Assembly: GCF_000219625.1 (NCBI RefSeq)
Contig: NC_018198.1
Location: 124,001-188,000, forward strand
Length of the DNA: 64,000 nucleotides
Source of the DNA: Zymoseptoria tritici IPO323
Lineage: Eukaryota > Ascomycota > Dothideomycetes > Mycosphaerellales > Mycosphaerellaceae
Direction of reading: 5' to 3'
This document shows, one piece after another, positions 11,675 through 22,639 of this stretch. The notes under the pieces are model-generated. The model had not been told where the DNA came from. It did not search any database and saw nothing but the letters and a program-made list of their open reading frames with translations. How positions within the stretch are numbered: the first letter of the stretch is position 1; each line of letters opens with the position of its first letter. The position numbers were made by a program, and so were the translations under genes.

Positions 11675-11685
11675 AACGAATCGCG
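11675..11685 (-). other. Putative self-priming primer-binding site, copy A
   Basis: Directly inside the 5' LTR the minus strand reads CGCGATTCGTT. Its complement, AACGAATCG, occurs within the LTR itself (plus-strand cgattcgtt at 11766-11774). Tf1/sushi-type chromoviruses prime reverse transcription with the folded 5' end of their own RNA, giving this kind of LTR-to-PBS complementarity. If so, R would begin near 11774. No tRNA-type TGG primer site is seen next to the LTR. Confidence 0.5.
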
Positions 11686-12063
11686 TGTTAGGATTGCCTC
11701 GTAATAAGGTAGGGAAAGGCTGAAGTAGGGAAGTATCGAACAATAGGTTTTAGAATGTAACGACTCGATTCGTTAAAGGAGGGAATAGAGGAGGAGAGCC
11801 TCCTTCGCTATATATATAGCTACTACTAGGTTCTATTCCCCTATCCTTTACTTCTCTCGTTATAAGCGGGATCGTCTGTCCCTTCGTAGCCCTTCGATCC
11901 TTATCGTTAGGCATTAAGAGGCAAGCTAGATCGGACTGCCTTAATCCGTACGCTATTACGCTCTTCGTAACTAGGATAGCTCGTTGTTGTATTCTTCGAA
12001 ACCAGGTTGGCCCAGCTTAGGGGAGATGAGGCCAGACTGCGCTCACGTGAGGGGATCCTCACA
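11686..12063 (-). repeat. 5' LTR of Gypsy copy A
   Basis: 378 bp, the partner of 5107-5484, ending CTCACA on the plus strand. This copy keeps more CpA/TpG at its right edge (gcccagc, gccagac, ctcacgtgag) than the left LTR. Confidence 0.95.
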
Positions 12064-12068
12064 GGTTC
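12064..12068. repeat. Target-site duplication, right (GGTTC)
   Basis: Repeats 5102-5106. Removing the element and one repeat rejoins ccaaaggttc to ctcaagaaatgg. Confidence 0.9.
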
Positions 12069-15000
12069 CTCAAGAAATGGAATGTTAAGCATTCTTCCAG
12101 CCATCCAGCCGTGTGAGACACAGTCATGCTGCGATGCCATGTTGCCCATGCATCCCACGTCCTTTGGCTGAGCGATTTGCATAACTTTCGTGTGATGGAG
12201 GATGATGGATTCGTTACTGGCGTGCAACATGTGAAGTAGATACGATGGAAGATGGGTCTGTACAAGAAGGTCGCTGCAGCTGAACGAAAAGCCGCTGAGG
12301 AAGCGTTTCGCGATGAGCTGGACAACGGCGATATCGAGAGCCTCACTTCCTGTGTGCCGCAAAATCAAGACCGAAAGTCACGAAATCTCTCCCCGACTCA
12401 TCGACGTGAACGAGGCTGCGGTCGAGCCCAAGGCACAACACCGAATCATAAGGACTGCGAGAATATACTTCAACTGCCACGACGAACCGCATGCGAACGT
12501 CCGCACACAACCTCGTTGTTCTATCTTGGAATGCAACGGCATCGTTTGACCACATGGCTCGCAGCCGCGTCGACTCGACCTGGACGACAATCTCAGGCTG
12601 CTTTGGCGTCCCGAAATGACTCCTCCAATACTGCGCAACTCGCCCCCGGCCAGATCTCCTACAAGGCTCCACCTTCTTCCAAGAATACCTCGACCCGAGT
12701 TGCGATCCAACCAGCATCATCAGCATGGACGACCAAGAATACCTCCAACCGGATTGCGATCCGGCATTCTCATGAACGACCAAGAATACCACAACGTGGG
12801 CGACCCACAACGTGGGCGACCAAGAATATCTCGAACCGGATGTCGATTCGTCCAGCATCATCATGAACGACCAAGAAGACCACGCCCGCGTTACACTCTT
12901 GATACCTCGACCGCTGGCGCATGATCGACATTTCAAATTCGTTGCTCCATAACAAGATGGGCTCTCGCACGGCCATCTCCGTTCGAATCGAGCGATACAA
13001 CGACACCTGCACCGTCTTCTACCCCGTCGCCCGTCCATCGCGACGTCTCTGCACTACGATCACGTTCAAGTTGCTCGATTCCCCAGCCCTCGGCCCATAT
13101 GAGTTCCACCCCATGTGCCACCGCACGATGCCCTGGTCGAGAAGTACTCCTTGATGAAGGAAAGAGCGAAGAGACGCAGCTCTTGTGGATGGCCAGCAAT
13201 TGCAAAAGCTCCAAGGATCACAGAAGCCTCGAAGTAAATGAGGAAGAGGATGACGTGCAGTTTTGAGCAGATGGCGTGGACACGATGGAGGAGGCCAAGT
13301 TCTGGACCGGCAACAATTGCTGCCCGAGCGTAGCGAACCGTTGCTCAAACAGCACGCTGCATCGTTGCTGGCGGCCTTCCGCTGTATGCCTTACCTCGAC
13401 GTCGTCAACACGGTTCGAGGACCTGCATCAATCCGCCGCACGCTCGCCTCACAGCAGAGTCGGTCATTTCTACACTGCACCCCTCCCGAAAGTCGGCGCA
13501 GAATTCACGGACCAGTGAACATACGTCGTTTATTCACTCCTGCTATACGGGAGAGAGCAAGGCCTATCGCCGCTGCTTTGCAAATCTGGACGAACCCGTT
13601 CGATTACGGCAATCATCTGCACTACTTCGCATTGTTCTACAAACAAGTCCTCCTGGTTCATATCCTCTGCGCACCTTTACAATCTCTCGTGTCTGGTCGA
13701 ACTTTACTCGAGTTATCGTTCGAAGATACTGATGTCTGCCGCGAGTTCCTAACATCATGCAGATAACCTTACTGTTGCCGCTGCTCTTGCTCGGCTGCGC
13801 AACTCGGAATGAGTAACAGCGAATTTTGTCCTCGTATCGCTGGCTAATGATGGATCCCAGCGACGAATCGTATCTTTCTGACCTGCGACCGCTCGACGCC
13901 TCCACCGCCGCCCCGGGCAGCGAGCATAAGATCACCATCATCAGTTGCGGCCTGCCGGTCACCTCCTGGATCATCTCCCACCAGCTCACCATGATCATCG
14001 CCCGCTGGGCTGTGCTCGAACCGGAGAACTACACCGACACTCTCGCAGGAACCTACCGAAGCAGTCACTTGAGGAGCGGAATGGCTGAGAGATGGTTCTG
14101 GTCTTCTGGATAACGCTATGCACAGACCATCGAGGTTTGTGCACTGGCATCGCGGCGGTGGCAGCGGTACGTTCGGTGGTGGTATGCGAAAGCGTGGACC
14201 GAAAAAGGCGGAAATCATCCACGACGTGCACAAGGTGACGGGAGACTGGAGGGTATCTACCGCAGCAAATCCTGCACATGTCCTCCGGTACGACACTCGC
14301 GAGGATAAAAAGCCCGAGACCGTATCTGCTTTCGATCACGCAACACAGGTAGGCTGTAGGAAGCTCTGATTTCCATGCGTTGCTACTCTCGCTTCGTCCT
14401 TCCTCCTTCTCCTTCATTCCGTGTGGTGAAAAGATTGGACCATGGACACCATGTCGTCTCCAAGCAGCTGCCTCAACCTTCTCTGGAAGTAAATACCCGG
14501 CTCGGCGAGTCTTCCGGCGTGCACACTTCTGGCCTTCAGGTCGCAAAGGTTGGGATGACGAGATTGTGGTGATCTTCCCTATGTGTCCCTGTCTTTTCTG
14601 GTCCTCGCAATTCACGAGGCGCTATTGCGACGGATCCATACGCGCATGCTGCAATTTGGTCAAGCGGCAGGACTTGGCCAAGGATACGAAAAGAGTTCAA
14701 TGATACACAGCGACTCATCCCTCGCAGCATCACGTCAAAAGTGTTCCGGTCCCCACGGTTCATGTGCTGAGGCCATTTCACATACTTAGCAAGCCCAGTC
14801 TGGGTCTGTTGTAGGGATGCGAGCACTGCTCAGGAAGACGTCGAGATCCTCCCACAAAGGTCGGCATCAGGGCAGTGGTTCCCCAGAATTCATTGTATCG
14901 TGCACATCCCACGCCGTCGATGGACAGTTGGACCTGATCGCAGCATCTTTGCCAATGGCGTCCTAGACGCCAATGGGAAGGAGACCATTTTTGCAGCGCT

Positions 15001-16793
15001 CGAAGCCTTCGCGCTTGGCCGAAAATATAACGTCGCACGTGGATTCTCCATACTCTACGGGAAACGCTGGCAAGCTCAGGCACGCCAAAGCACTCCTCCC
15101 GCTGCGTAAACGTCTTGGTGATGACTGCCGGTCACACGTAATTGGATGGTTCGATAAGTCCGAGATCGTTCCGATGAGGTTTTCCGGTGACAGGCGGTAT
15201 GAGTCGCCCACATGCACAATGTGGAATTGTCCGCTTGAGGCATTCGATGCCGACTGGCCTTTCCAGATGAGGACCTCGAATTCTTTTGCTAGCTTGAGCT
15301 CCAAAGTCTTCTTCAAACGGTGCGTCTTCAAGACTGCGGCATTTCGTCGAGTTCCCTTTTGGATCTCAATCCCGCCCTCAGATCCAGCCGCACCTGCAGT
15401 CAATGTTGATGGGACCTCGTCTTGGCGCAATGATCACTCTGTGTTGGTTCTTGGTTCCAATCAGCCGTCCGCCTGCGCTGAGTTGCTTTATATTTGTCCA
15501 AAGGCAACCAACATATCTGACGATTCTCGAAGCGATCGTCAAGATCGACAAGTTCTTGCAATCCCAGCCTTCCGGCCTCGCCGCCATCGGCTCGGAAAAT
15601 TGCTGAGGACTGGCACAGCGAAATGACGACCGCAACCAAAATCGCAGCCACATCTACATGCGACGGGAGCTGTACTCTCAAAGATCCTACAGCCTGCCGT
15701 CATCAAGACTGAGATTTGGTCATTGCCATTCTGCGCTAGTTCCAGCAAGAGGACTTTTAAGCACTCTGCCGCGGGTTCGCGTTGTCCGACATACGCTGTC
15801 ACCTGCACGGCCGGCTCACTACGATGCAGTTCGTCTCCGAGGCGAAGGTATTGCACCATTTCCAAGCCGACGAATATCTGGTCCTTGCCCGCACAGCGAA
15901 TGGAAGTGCACGTTTTTGGCTCAGCAGAGCGCGACATGCTCTTCGGCTTCTGTGTTAGAAGGCATGTCGAGCTGAAGTGTCTCAAGCTTTGATACGCATG
16001 GCTCTCTATCTTGCAATAGCACACGAGTCTGCTCTACATTACAGCTCCGCCCCTGTCGCTGGTTCATATGCCTGCCGCACATTCCGCTTCCTATTGTACT
16101 CTGGACGAACTCGACCTAGGCCGTGCCCGCCCTATCGATCGATGACCCACTCTGTCAGACGCTACTTACACGCCTACTCCCGCTGCTTCATCCTCTGTTC
16201 CACGCCAGAGTACTCAACCATCTCGACTCGAAAACGCACCGGCGTCGAATATCTCGCCAACCGATCGATGGCGAGCGGACGGTGTCGATATCTATTGCCC
16301 GCAGCACCATCAACGGTTCTGGAGACGCCGGTGAAAGGCTACCAGTGTCTACAACAGCGGCTAGAGATCAGATCGGGGTGGAAGGAAGGCAGAGTCTACG
16401 ATATATATTCTCTACAGCGATGAACTCCTGGATGATCGTCCAGAGCCAAAGAGAGCAGTGCTGCTAGTCTGCAACTCGGAGGTCTTGCATTGCAGACAGA
16501 ACAACGGAATGTGGCTCATATATGCCGTCCTCCCATCGTGCTGACGCCGCCGCCAGTTGACACAGGACCTCGACAAGGCCCCCGTCCCAACTCTTTTTGC
16601 AATACCTGATGCTCGAAGACGGCATGGTCTCCTACCGTATCTCTATCGACCTCGCCCTCTCTGTCTCTACAGGCTCTACCTCCGCCGTACTTCTCCTCGG
16701 CAGTCTCTCTATCGATCTCGATGTGATGTTTCCTTGGCTTCCAATCAGTTGCTCGGGCCAAGCGCTAGTGTTTCGGCTAGCTACTGCTCTCCC
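12069..16793. other. Low-copy DNA between two mobile elements, no gene recognised
   Basis: CpA/TpG content is normal right up to both flanking elements, so RIP did not leak in. Open frames reach 217 codons (14973-15626 plus) and 231 codons (12343-13038 minus), overlapped by frames of similar length on the other strand. None carries a motif I can name. At 12720-12880 the plus strand repeats a short acidic phrase (DDQEYLQPDCDP and relatives) in broken frames, a decayed short tandem repeat. 13820-14113 encodes a 95-residue frame with a hydrophobic middle (TIISCGLPVTSWIISHQL). I take this stretch as decayed or non-coding, but a real spliced gene could be missed. Confidence 0.4.
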
Positions 16794-16833
16794 GATCGCG
16801 GCCTATAGTGACATTTAGGCGGATTTATCGATT
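16794..16833 (+). repeat. Left terminal inverted repeat
   Basis: Begins gatcgcggcctatagt and ends ggatttatcgatt. The reverse complement of 22310-22349 matches it except for one g/a difference. Sequence outside the 40 bp no longer matches. Confidence 0.9.
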
Positions 16834-17768
16834 TTCAACTTTACAATAACACTACCACTACTACAATTACTACCATTGTCGCTAATTGCTTGTATTGTCG
16901 CTATACAGCTGCGCCAGTTACTCTAATTATTAACAATTATATATAAGTGCGCGCTAATACGCCGTTTAGTTAGATAAGTGTTATTTTCTTCGACTCTTAA
17001 ACCTCTTATTAACACTACTACTTCTACTACTCCACCGCGCGCGCTCGTAGCTCGCTCGTTACGCAATATATATAGCTCGCAATATCGCACCCTCGCGCGT
17101 ACGTAAAAATAGCTAGTTTTATACTACTTAATACGGAAGTTAGTAAGGCTCGCGACCCTAACCGCCTTTAAGACCTCTCTCTCGACGGTACTTACGACGA
17201 CGACTCCGCGCTAGCGACCGCGTCTACTCTAGCTATCGCTCCTACTCCTTAGCTACCTACCGACCTTCTCGTCTACGCTAAGCCTACTACGGCTACCTCT
17301 AAAGACTTCTAGTATATCTCCGACCTCTAATAGAACGATGCTATCGTTAGAGTATAGAGCGCAGATCGTAATACGAGGAAGAGCGGACGTTAGATGCTTA
17401 TAAGATACGATTATATACGTAGAGTTATAGAGACGGCCGAAGGTAATATAGCTCGTACGGCTCTTAGTAAGGCTCGTAGGCTAATAAAAAAAAACAGGCA
17501 TTCCGGCGGTTACTAAGTACGGCTAGTACGAGGATCGCGGACTCGAATATAAGACTTCGAATACTATAGTTGCCTACGCTTACTACTACTATAAGGGCAA
17601 GCCTCTATGTTTTGCTAGAGAGGAGGTAAAGATTAAGGAGGAGCCGGTAGAAAAGAAGTCTATATTAAAGGAGGCAGTTAGTAGTATACGAGGTAAGATA
17701 AATAAGGCGTAGGACAAGATCGCTACGTTAGAGTCGGAGGTGTCGGCGTTAAAGCGTAAGAACGGAGT

Positions 17769-17780
17769 TTTAAAGGGCAT
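17769..17780. repeat. 12-bp target duplication, left
   Basis: TTTAAAGGGCAT, repeated exactly at 17959-17970 on the other side of the insert. A duplication of this length is typical of target-primed (LINE/SINE) insertion rather than of a cut-and-paste transposase. Confidence 0.8.
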
Positions 17781-17958
17781 ATTGTTTGTTGTTTGTTTGT
17801 TTGTTCCATTTACGTCCTGTAGGAGTCTATGACTATGTAGGACGGCTGTCTCGCGACAGCAGTCTATCTATGTACAATCGTTGTTCTCTCGTATCTCTTG
17901 ACCTTAGGGAAAGACCCGTGCCTAGGATAGTAGCAAGCTAGTATCGAAGGACTTTAAA
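17781..17958 (-). mobile_element. SINE-like insert, not RIP-damaged
   Basis: 178 bp rich in CpA/TpG inside a RIP-stripped element, flanked by a perfect 12-bp duplication. On the minus strand it ends in a simple tail of repeated CAAA (plus strand attgtttgttgtttgtttg), as SINE 3' ends often do. The body contains a short inverted-repeat-like pair (tcctgtagg...ctatgtaggac; ctgtctcgcgacag). No convincing RNA polymerase III A/B box was found, so tRNA origin is unproven. It could be a 5'-truncated LINE tail instead. Confidence 0.65.
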
Positions 17959-17970
17959 TTTAAAGGGCAT
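17959..17970. repeat. 12-bp target duplication, right
   Basis: Exact repeat of 17769-17780. Confidence 0.8.
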
Positions 17971-18529
17971 AAAAGGTTAGCTAAAGGCTAAGATTAAGGC
18001 TAAGCTAATTAAGGAGATTATAGATAAGGTTAATAATGTGCGTAGTAAGTTAAAGGCTACTATTGCTAAGATTAAGTAGTCGGTATTGTAGTATTAGCGT
18101 ACTGTTAACGAGAAGTTCGGTAGACTAGGCTTAATAGATAAATAGATAGATCGATTTGGCCTACGAGCTCTCCGCGAGCCTTACGAGCCTACACGTTAAT
18201 ACCTAAATAAATGCGTTAGTTGCTATATATCTCCTTAAATCCCTCGTTTTTACGCTTAAATCCCTCGTTTTTACGCTTACGAGCTAGCCGTTTTAGCCTA
18301 CGAGTACGCCGCGAGCTATTTTTAAGGAAGAGAATTAAGATATTAAGCTATTAAGATATAAGATATACGTTTATCGCTCCTTCTAGCCGCGAGCTAGTCC
18401 TTATAGTCCGCGAGTACGTAACGAGCGAGTCGTCGGTAGCGTATATTTATTAGATTCGTATATATTAGTCCTTCTAGTTAGCCCTACCCTTCTCGGTAAG
18501 CTTAATATTCCTCTCGCTCCGTCTAGTAC

Positions 18530-20560
18530 TAATAGCTACCGGCTCGTCGACCTTCTTCTTCTTCTTCTTCTTCTACTACTAAACGACCGGCTTAACGACC
18601 TACTAAACGACCGGCTTAACGACCGGCTCGGCGACCTCCTCCGGCATCTCTAAACCCCCTTAATTAGTAGTGCTAGTAGTAGTGCTAGGGGCCTTCGACT
18701 TTAACTAAGGCGTTAGCATCGTCGTTATCGCTAACGAAGAGGGCATCGTCGAGTCCGAAGGGATCGCTAGCGTACTAGCTACTACGGAGGTAATCGTCGA
18801 AGAAGTACTATTCTCCTTAGCTCGGTTCGCGATAGCTTCCTTAGCCCTTACTATATCGTCTAAGCTGTCCGTATTAGGGTCGAGCAGAATATAGTCGTTA
18901 GGCTAGCTTACCGGCGATAATTAGAGGTCGCGGCTAGTAGGGCGTTTAGAGCTAGAGCGCTACTAAGGCTAAGGGCTAGAACGCTCCGGATCCTACGAGG
19001 AGCTAAGGGTAGTGCGAGCTATACGAGAACGGCTTGCGAGCCCTATAGACTAATCTACGAGCGCCTTAATGTTACTACCGGACGGGCCTACGTCTATTAT
19101 AAGGTAGCGTACTTCCGGTGCGAGCTAGCTTACGAGTAGGTAACTCTAGCCTACGAGGACTCTCTTACCGTCGACGCTAGTATAGCTATTAGTCTATATA
19201 AACGGATAGTAAATAACGCCGTCCTTGTCCTTAAATATACGCCTGTTAGGGTGTAGGATAGTGCTATCGGTCTATACGTCGTAGCTAATTACATACTAGA
19301 ATGTAGGCTCGCCGTCCTTCTTTACGGAGCGTTTTAAGTCTATATATACCTAGCTATCGTCGTAATTCTTCTAGCCGCTAGAGTAGATAACGTAAGTAAT
19401 CCGAACGGTCGCTAAGGGAGCCTTACCGGTTGTCTTTAGATTAAACAGCTATATTATCCTAATCGTAGTATTCGCAGCGGCTACGTTGTTAGCGCCGAGC
19501 TTAATAGGCTAATTCCTACTATACTCCTTCGTTAAGTAGATATCGTAGTAGGGCCTCTTGTCTCGCCGCTACTTTGTAGCTACGCTCTCGTTTATTAGAT
19601 ACTCTAAGAAGAGCCTTCTACGGTCGTGCCTCTAAGCGTTTTAGAGAATAGTGTCTATCTCGGCAACAACGCCTTAAGCTTGCTACGAGATCTTATTACG
19701 TTTGTCGGAGTAGACCGGCGTTGTATTATCGTTAGCGTCCTCGCCGTCTATAGGAGGCTCCGGATCTATAAGGGTAATAGTGTAAAGGAAGTACTTAGTA
19801 GTAAATAGTAGTAGTAGCTTGTCCTTATCGTCCTAGGTACTACCTCTCCTCGCACCCTTACTATTAGCTAACACCTCCCTTAAACGCTTAGCCCTCTTAG
19901 CCTCCTTTAATAAGTTAGCGGCAGCGTTAGGTAACTTACGGGCCTTCGTCTTAGCTGCCTTCTTTATCTTAGCGTTCGTACGGCTCTACGGAATAAAGAA
20001 GCCTTCGCGAGCACCGGAGCTAGGAGGGGTAGGCTAGCGCTCGTAGTCGCTCGTAGGCTCGCCGTCGTTGCTCGCTAGAGCTACTCGCGAGGGTAGAGGG
20101 CAGCCGTAGAAGCTATAGTTCTTATCGCCGAGGGAAGTATAAGAGGTGTAGGGTAGAGCCGTAGGATTACGGTAGAATTAAGAAGTAGCTATAATAAGTA
20201 AGAGGAAGAGGAAGAGGAAGAGGAAGAGTAGGAGGGCTTAGTCGAATGCAAAGCTATTAGTACGGAAGAAGTCCCTTATGCGGTTACGCGGCTATAACTT
20301 AGCGCCCTTCGGAGGGGTCTAAAACTCTACGAGGTTATTACTAGCGGCAAGGTAACGAGCGGCAGCATCGCGGAGGTACAGATATGCTTCTATATAGATC
20401 TTATCCTCGTTAGCGTCTAGCTCGCGACTATCTAGCGTCTCCGGATAGCTACTAGCTACTAGCATCTCGGAAGCCTATAGTAGAGTCGGCGGAGGAAGGT
20501 ATATAACAAGATCTATAAATAGTTAGCGCTCGCTACTACTCGCAAAACGCTCGTAACGCT
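18530..20560 (-). pseudogene. Second minus-strand gene of the TIR transposon, unknown
   Basis: A long minus-strand reading frame, broken only by TAG/TAA, follows the transposase on the same strand. The N-terminal part (about 20560-20280) contains IEAYLYLRDAAARYLAASNN. A Lys/Ala-rich basic segment follows near 19990-19870 (AKIKKAAKTKARKLPNAAAN). A middle part near 19700-19200 alternates hydrophobic and charged strands and looks globular. The C-terminal part (about 19080-18530) is Ser/Thr/Pro- and acid-rich. A run of Leu/Phe codons near 20230-20190 comes from a CTTCCT simple repeat. I do not recognise the family. Its place beside the transposase suggests a transposon accessory gene. Confidence 0.45.
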
Positions 20561-20639
20561 AGTAGGGCGAGAAGCTGGCCTATAAGCTTATAATCCCTAC
20601 ACCGCTCCTTAACCCTAGTCGTCTCGCAACCGCTCGTAG

Positions 20640-22150
20640 CCGCTCGTAGCCGCTCGCTCGTACGTAGGGGATACTAACCGAATTAAGTATACTAATCCGC
20701 TATCCGCTAGATACGCGGATGCTCTATATTAAGGTAGATTCTACGATCCTCTACGCTATTAGGAGGGTACTCGTAGTTCTTAGTAGGGATTCCCTTTAAG
20801 TGCCCTTCGACTTTAGCCTACTTCCGAATAGCGTAGTCGTTATAGCTATTAATAAACAGCTTAACCGTAAACCGGAGGATTAGAACGTAGATAGTAAGGA
20901 ACGCTATACGGTTAGCCCTATTATCCTCGCTATAGAAGCCTTTATCGCGAAGCCGGTAGAAGAGATTACGCTATCGATTCTATGCTACGGTTGCACTAAG
21001 ACCCTAGAAGCGCTCGATCGTTTAATTGCCCTTACTCGTTATATACTAGAAGCTATTACGGAACTTAATACTCTAACCCTCCTAAAGTTTACGGCAGAAG
21101 AGGTATATATTAGCTATTATAGGAGTCTCTACGCCGTAATCCGCCCGCATAATCTATGTATAAATAGAGTTAGTAGAGCTACGAGCATAGCACAACCGGT
21201 TGCGAGCCTACCTTTAGCGTAAAGCTAAGCTCTCGGACTATATCTAAATACTACTTAGAGACCGAGAAGACCGTCTTAGCTATAGTGCCTACGTAGATCT
21301 ATATAATCTTCCGTGTATATACATTAATATAGGCGTAGAAGTAGATGCTAAAGGTCTCGAACTTATAGTAGGTATCTACCGACTATATATAATTAGGGCC
21401 CTTAGCCTTTAGACGACCGCGCTTAACATCCTCCTTACTACCCCTCCGGCGGCGTATATTATAACCTATAGGATTAAGGGTATACGCGATGTAAGATATA
21501 CGGTCCCTACGAGTAGGTAAGCATTAGCGTACAAGCTAGGCGGAGGAGTTTACGAGTAAGGGAAGTAGCGTAAATTAGGGTTTACGAGCGGACGAATCTA
21601 GCCTACGAGCGTGCCTACGAGCGTACTTACGAGTGTATATATAGACCTTCCTATTAGGTAGAATTCCTTCCGTAGGTGCCTTACTAACCGCTTATATCTA
21701 TAGTTATCTAGAGCACCGCCTACAATCGTCCCCTCTAACGCTATCCGTATAATCTTATCGTACTCCGGCTAATCGTCCCTTAGAGTTAATCGATATAAGC
21801 CTAGCTCCTTCCGGATCGTTCTTAACTACCTTAATAAGAGCTTAAAGCCGTCCTTCTTTAAGTTCCTTAGCAGCCTCTTATCCTTCGAGTCCTATCTCTA
21901 GAAGAGCTCCTTAATCCTTATATATAGTAGTGCCCTATATTCTACATCTTTATAGACCTTTAGCCGTATTAATATGCCCTAGGCCTAGAGCTTCTCGCGG
22001 AATGTTCGTAGGCTAATTAATACGCCCTTCTCCTCCTTTAGCTATTAGATTACGGCGTCCTACGTCTACTCGGAAACTCTAAGAAGGAGCTCGATCTCCT
22101 CTCGAAGGTAGTCGATATCGATGCGAGGGCGTAGTATAGCGACGGCGAGG
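20640..22150 (-). pseudogene. Integrase-core (DDE) transposase of the TIR element
   Basis: The N-terminal half (about 22150-21650) has the helical pattern of a fungal family, with DIDYLREEIELLL, then SLRTFREKL, then KDGFKLLLRQL-type helices. Integrase-core motifs follow. SVDTYYKFETFSIYFYAYIN holds the first Asp (21374-21376). RADYGVET holds the second Asp (21139-21141). TIERF holds the Glu (21013-21015). A C-terminal region with LFYRLRDKGF and IRK follows. Spacing is about 78 residues between the Asps and 42 from Asp to Glu, normal for rve-type cores. The first Asp is out of frame with the other two, so there is one frameshift as well as many TAG stops. The family assignment is by recall of these motifs. 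The 3' end near 20640 is approximate. Confidence 0.75.
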
Positions 22151-22158
22151 GCGACGGC

Positions 22159-22190
<32 letters not shown>

Positions 22191-22222
22191 GGGTAGTAAG
22201 GGTAGTAAGGGTAGTAAGGGTT
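22135..22222. repeat. Simple repeats (gcgagg)n and (gtaagg)n
   Basis: Tandem gcgacg/gcgagg hexamers followed by gtagtaaggg units, near the start of the transposase gene. Low-complexity; may be part of its 5' region. Confidence 0.7.
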
Positions 22223-22309
22223 TAAAGAAGAAGAACGATATTGCGAGTAAGAGAGGTAGACGTTACGAGCGCTTAGTAAGCCTTAACATCGATAAACGAG
22301 GTTTTTTAG

Positions 22310-22349
22310 AATCGATAAATCCGCCTAAATGTTACTATAGGCCGCGATC
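22310..22349 (-). repeat. Right terminal inverted repeat
   Basis: Inverted copy of 16794-16833, reading aatcgataaatccgcctaaa on the plus strand and ending ccgcgatc. Confidence 0.9.
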
Positions 22350-22639
22350 TCCCCTACTAGAGGTAAAGAATTGTTAAAATTAGCGGCGGCTTTATAACAT
22401 AAAGAAGACTTAAATCCTCTCTTTACTAAGATAATAATTAAGGTACTATGTAGCGGTAATACGAACATGTCGGAGGCAGTATAGCTTTAGGATTACGGTT
22501 TCTAGATCTTTCTTCGCGCTAAAGTCGTGCCGAGTAGTCCTTTACTAGAAACAAAGGATTAAGCTTAGATCCGAAGTAATAGGTGTCCCTTAGAAGTAGG
22601 TGTCCGCCTATTACCTACCGTAGAGTTCGTAAGAATTAA

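Larger units (their letters stand above)
5107..12063 (-). mobile_element. Ty3/Gypsy chromovirus, copy A (complete, RIP-inactivated)
   Basis: A full-length LTR retrotransposon of 6957 bp with two 378-bp LTRs, a 5-bp target duplication, a polypurine tract and a minus-strand gag-pol. Domain order on the minus strand is CCHC knuckle, aspartic protease, reverse transcriptase, RNase H, integrase, then a chromodomain-like tail, which is the chromovirus order. A second gene on the opposite (plus) strand lies between pol and the 3' LTR. The whole element is depleted in CpA/TpG and gag-pol is broken by many TAG codons, so this copy cannot make its proteins. The same element occurs again at 54751-61706 in the same orientation. 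Confidence 0.95.
17140..18150 (+). pseudogene. Coiled-coil gene of the TIR transposon, split by a SINE-like insert
   Basis: A plus-strand frame with only RIP-type stops. The N-terminal part is Asp/Ala/Thr-rich. A basic segment follows, including RRVIETAEGNIARTALSKAR. From about 17600 a Lys/Glu-rich coiled coil begins (KSILKEAVSSIRGKINKA, then a heptad-like run). The frame breaks at 17780. It resumes at 17971 if the insert and one 12-bp duplicate are removed, giving another Lys/Ile-rich helix up to about 18150. That continuity supports both the gene and the insertion model. No catalytic domain is recognised. A DNA-binding accessory protein is possible but is inference. Confidence 0.5.
16794..22349. 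mobile_element. DNA transposon with 40-bp TIRs and integrase-core transposase
   Basis: 5556 bp bounded by inverted repeats at 16794-16833 and 22310-22349 that match at 39 of 40 positions by eye. The single mismatch (tga against taa) is itself a RIP-type change. Inside are a minus-strand gene with a DDE integrase-core domain, a second minus-strand gene and a plus-strand coiled-coil gene, all with TAG/TAA breaks. CpA/TpG is nearly absent except in a 178-bp insert at 17781-17958. A possible 4-bp duplication TCCC flanks the TIRs (16790-16793 and 22350-22353) but is too short to be convincing. Low-copy DNA lies to the left; another RIP block abuts on the right. Confidence 0.8.

Noticed and set aside
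16790..22353. TCCC as a 4-bp target duplication of the TIR transposon
   Set aside because: Only four low-complexity bases, and the flanks differ in RIP state. Too likely by chance to report as a feature.
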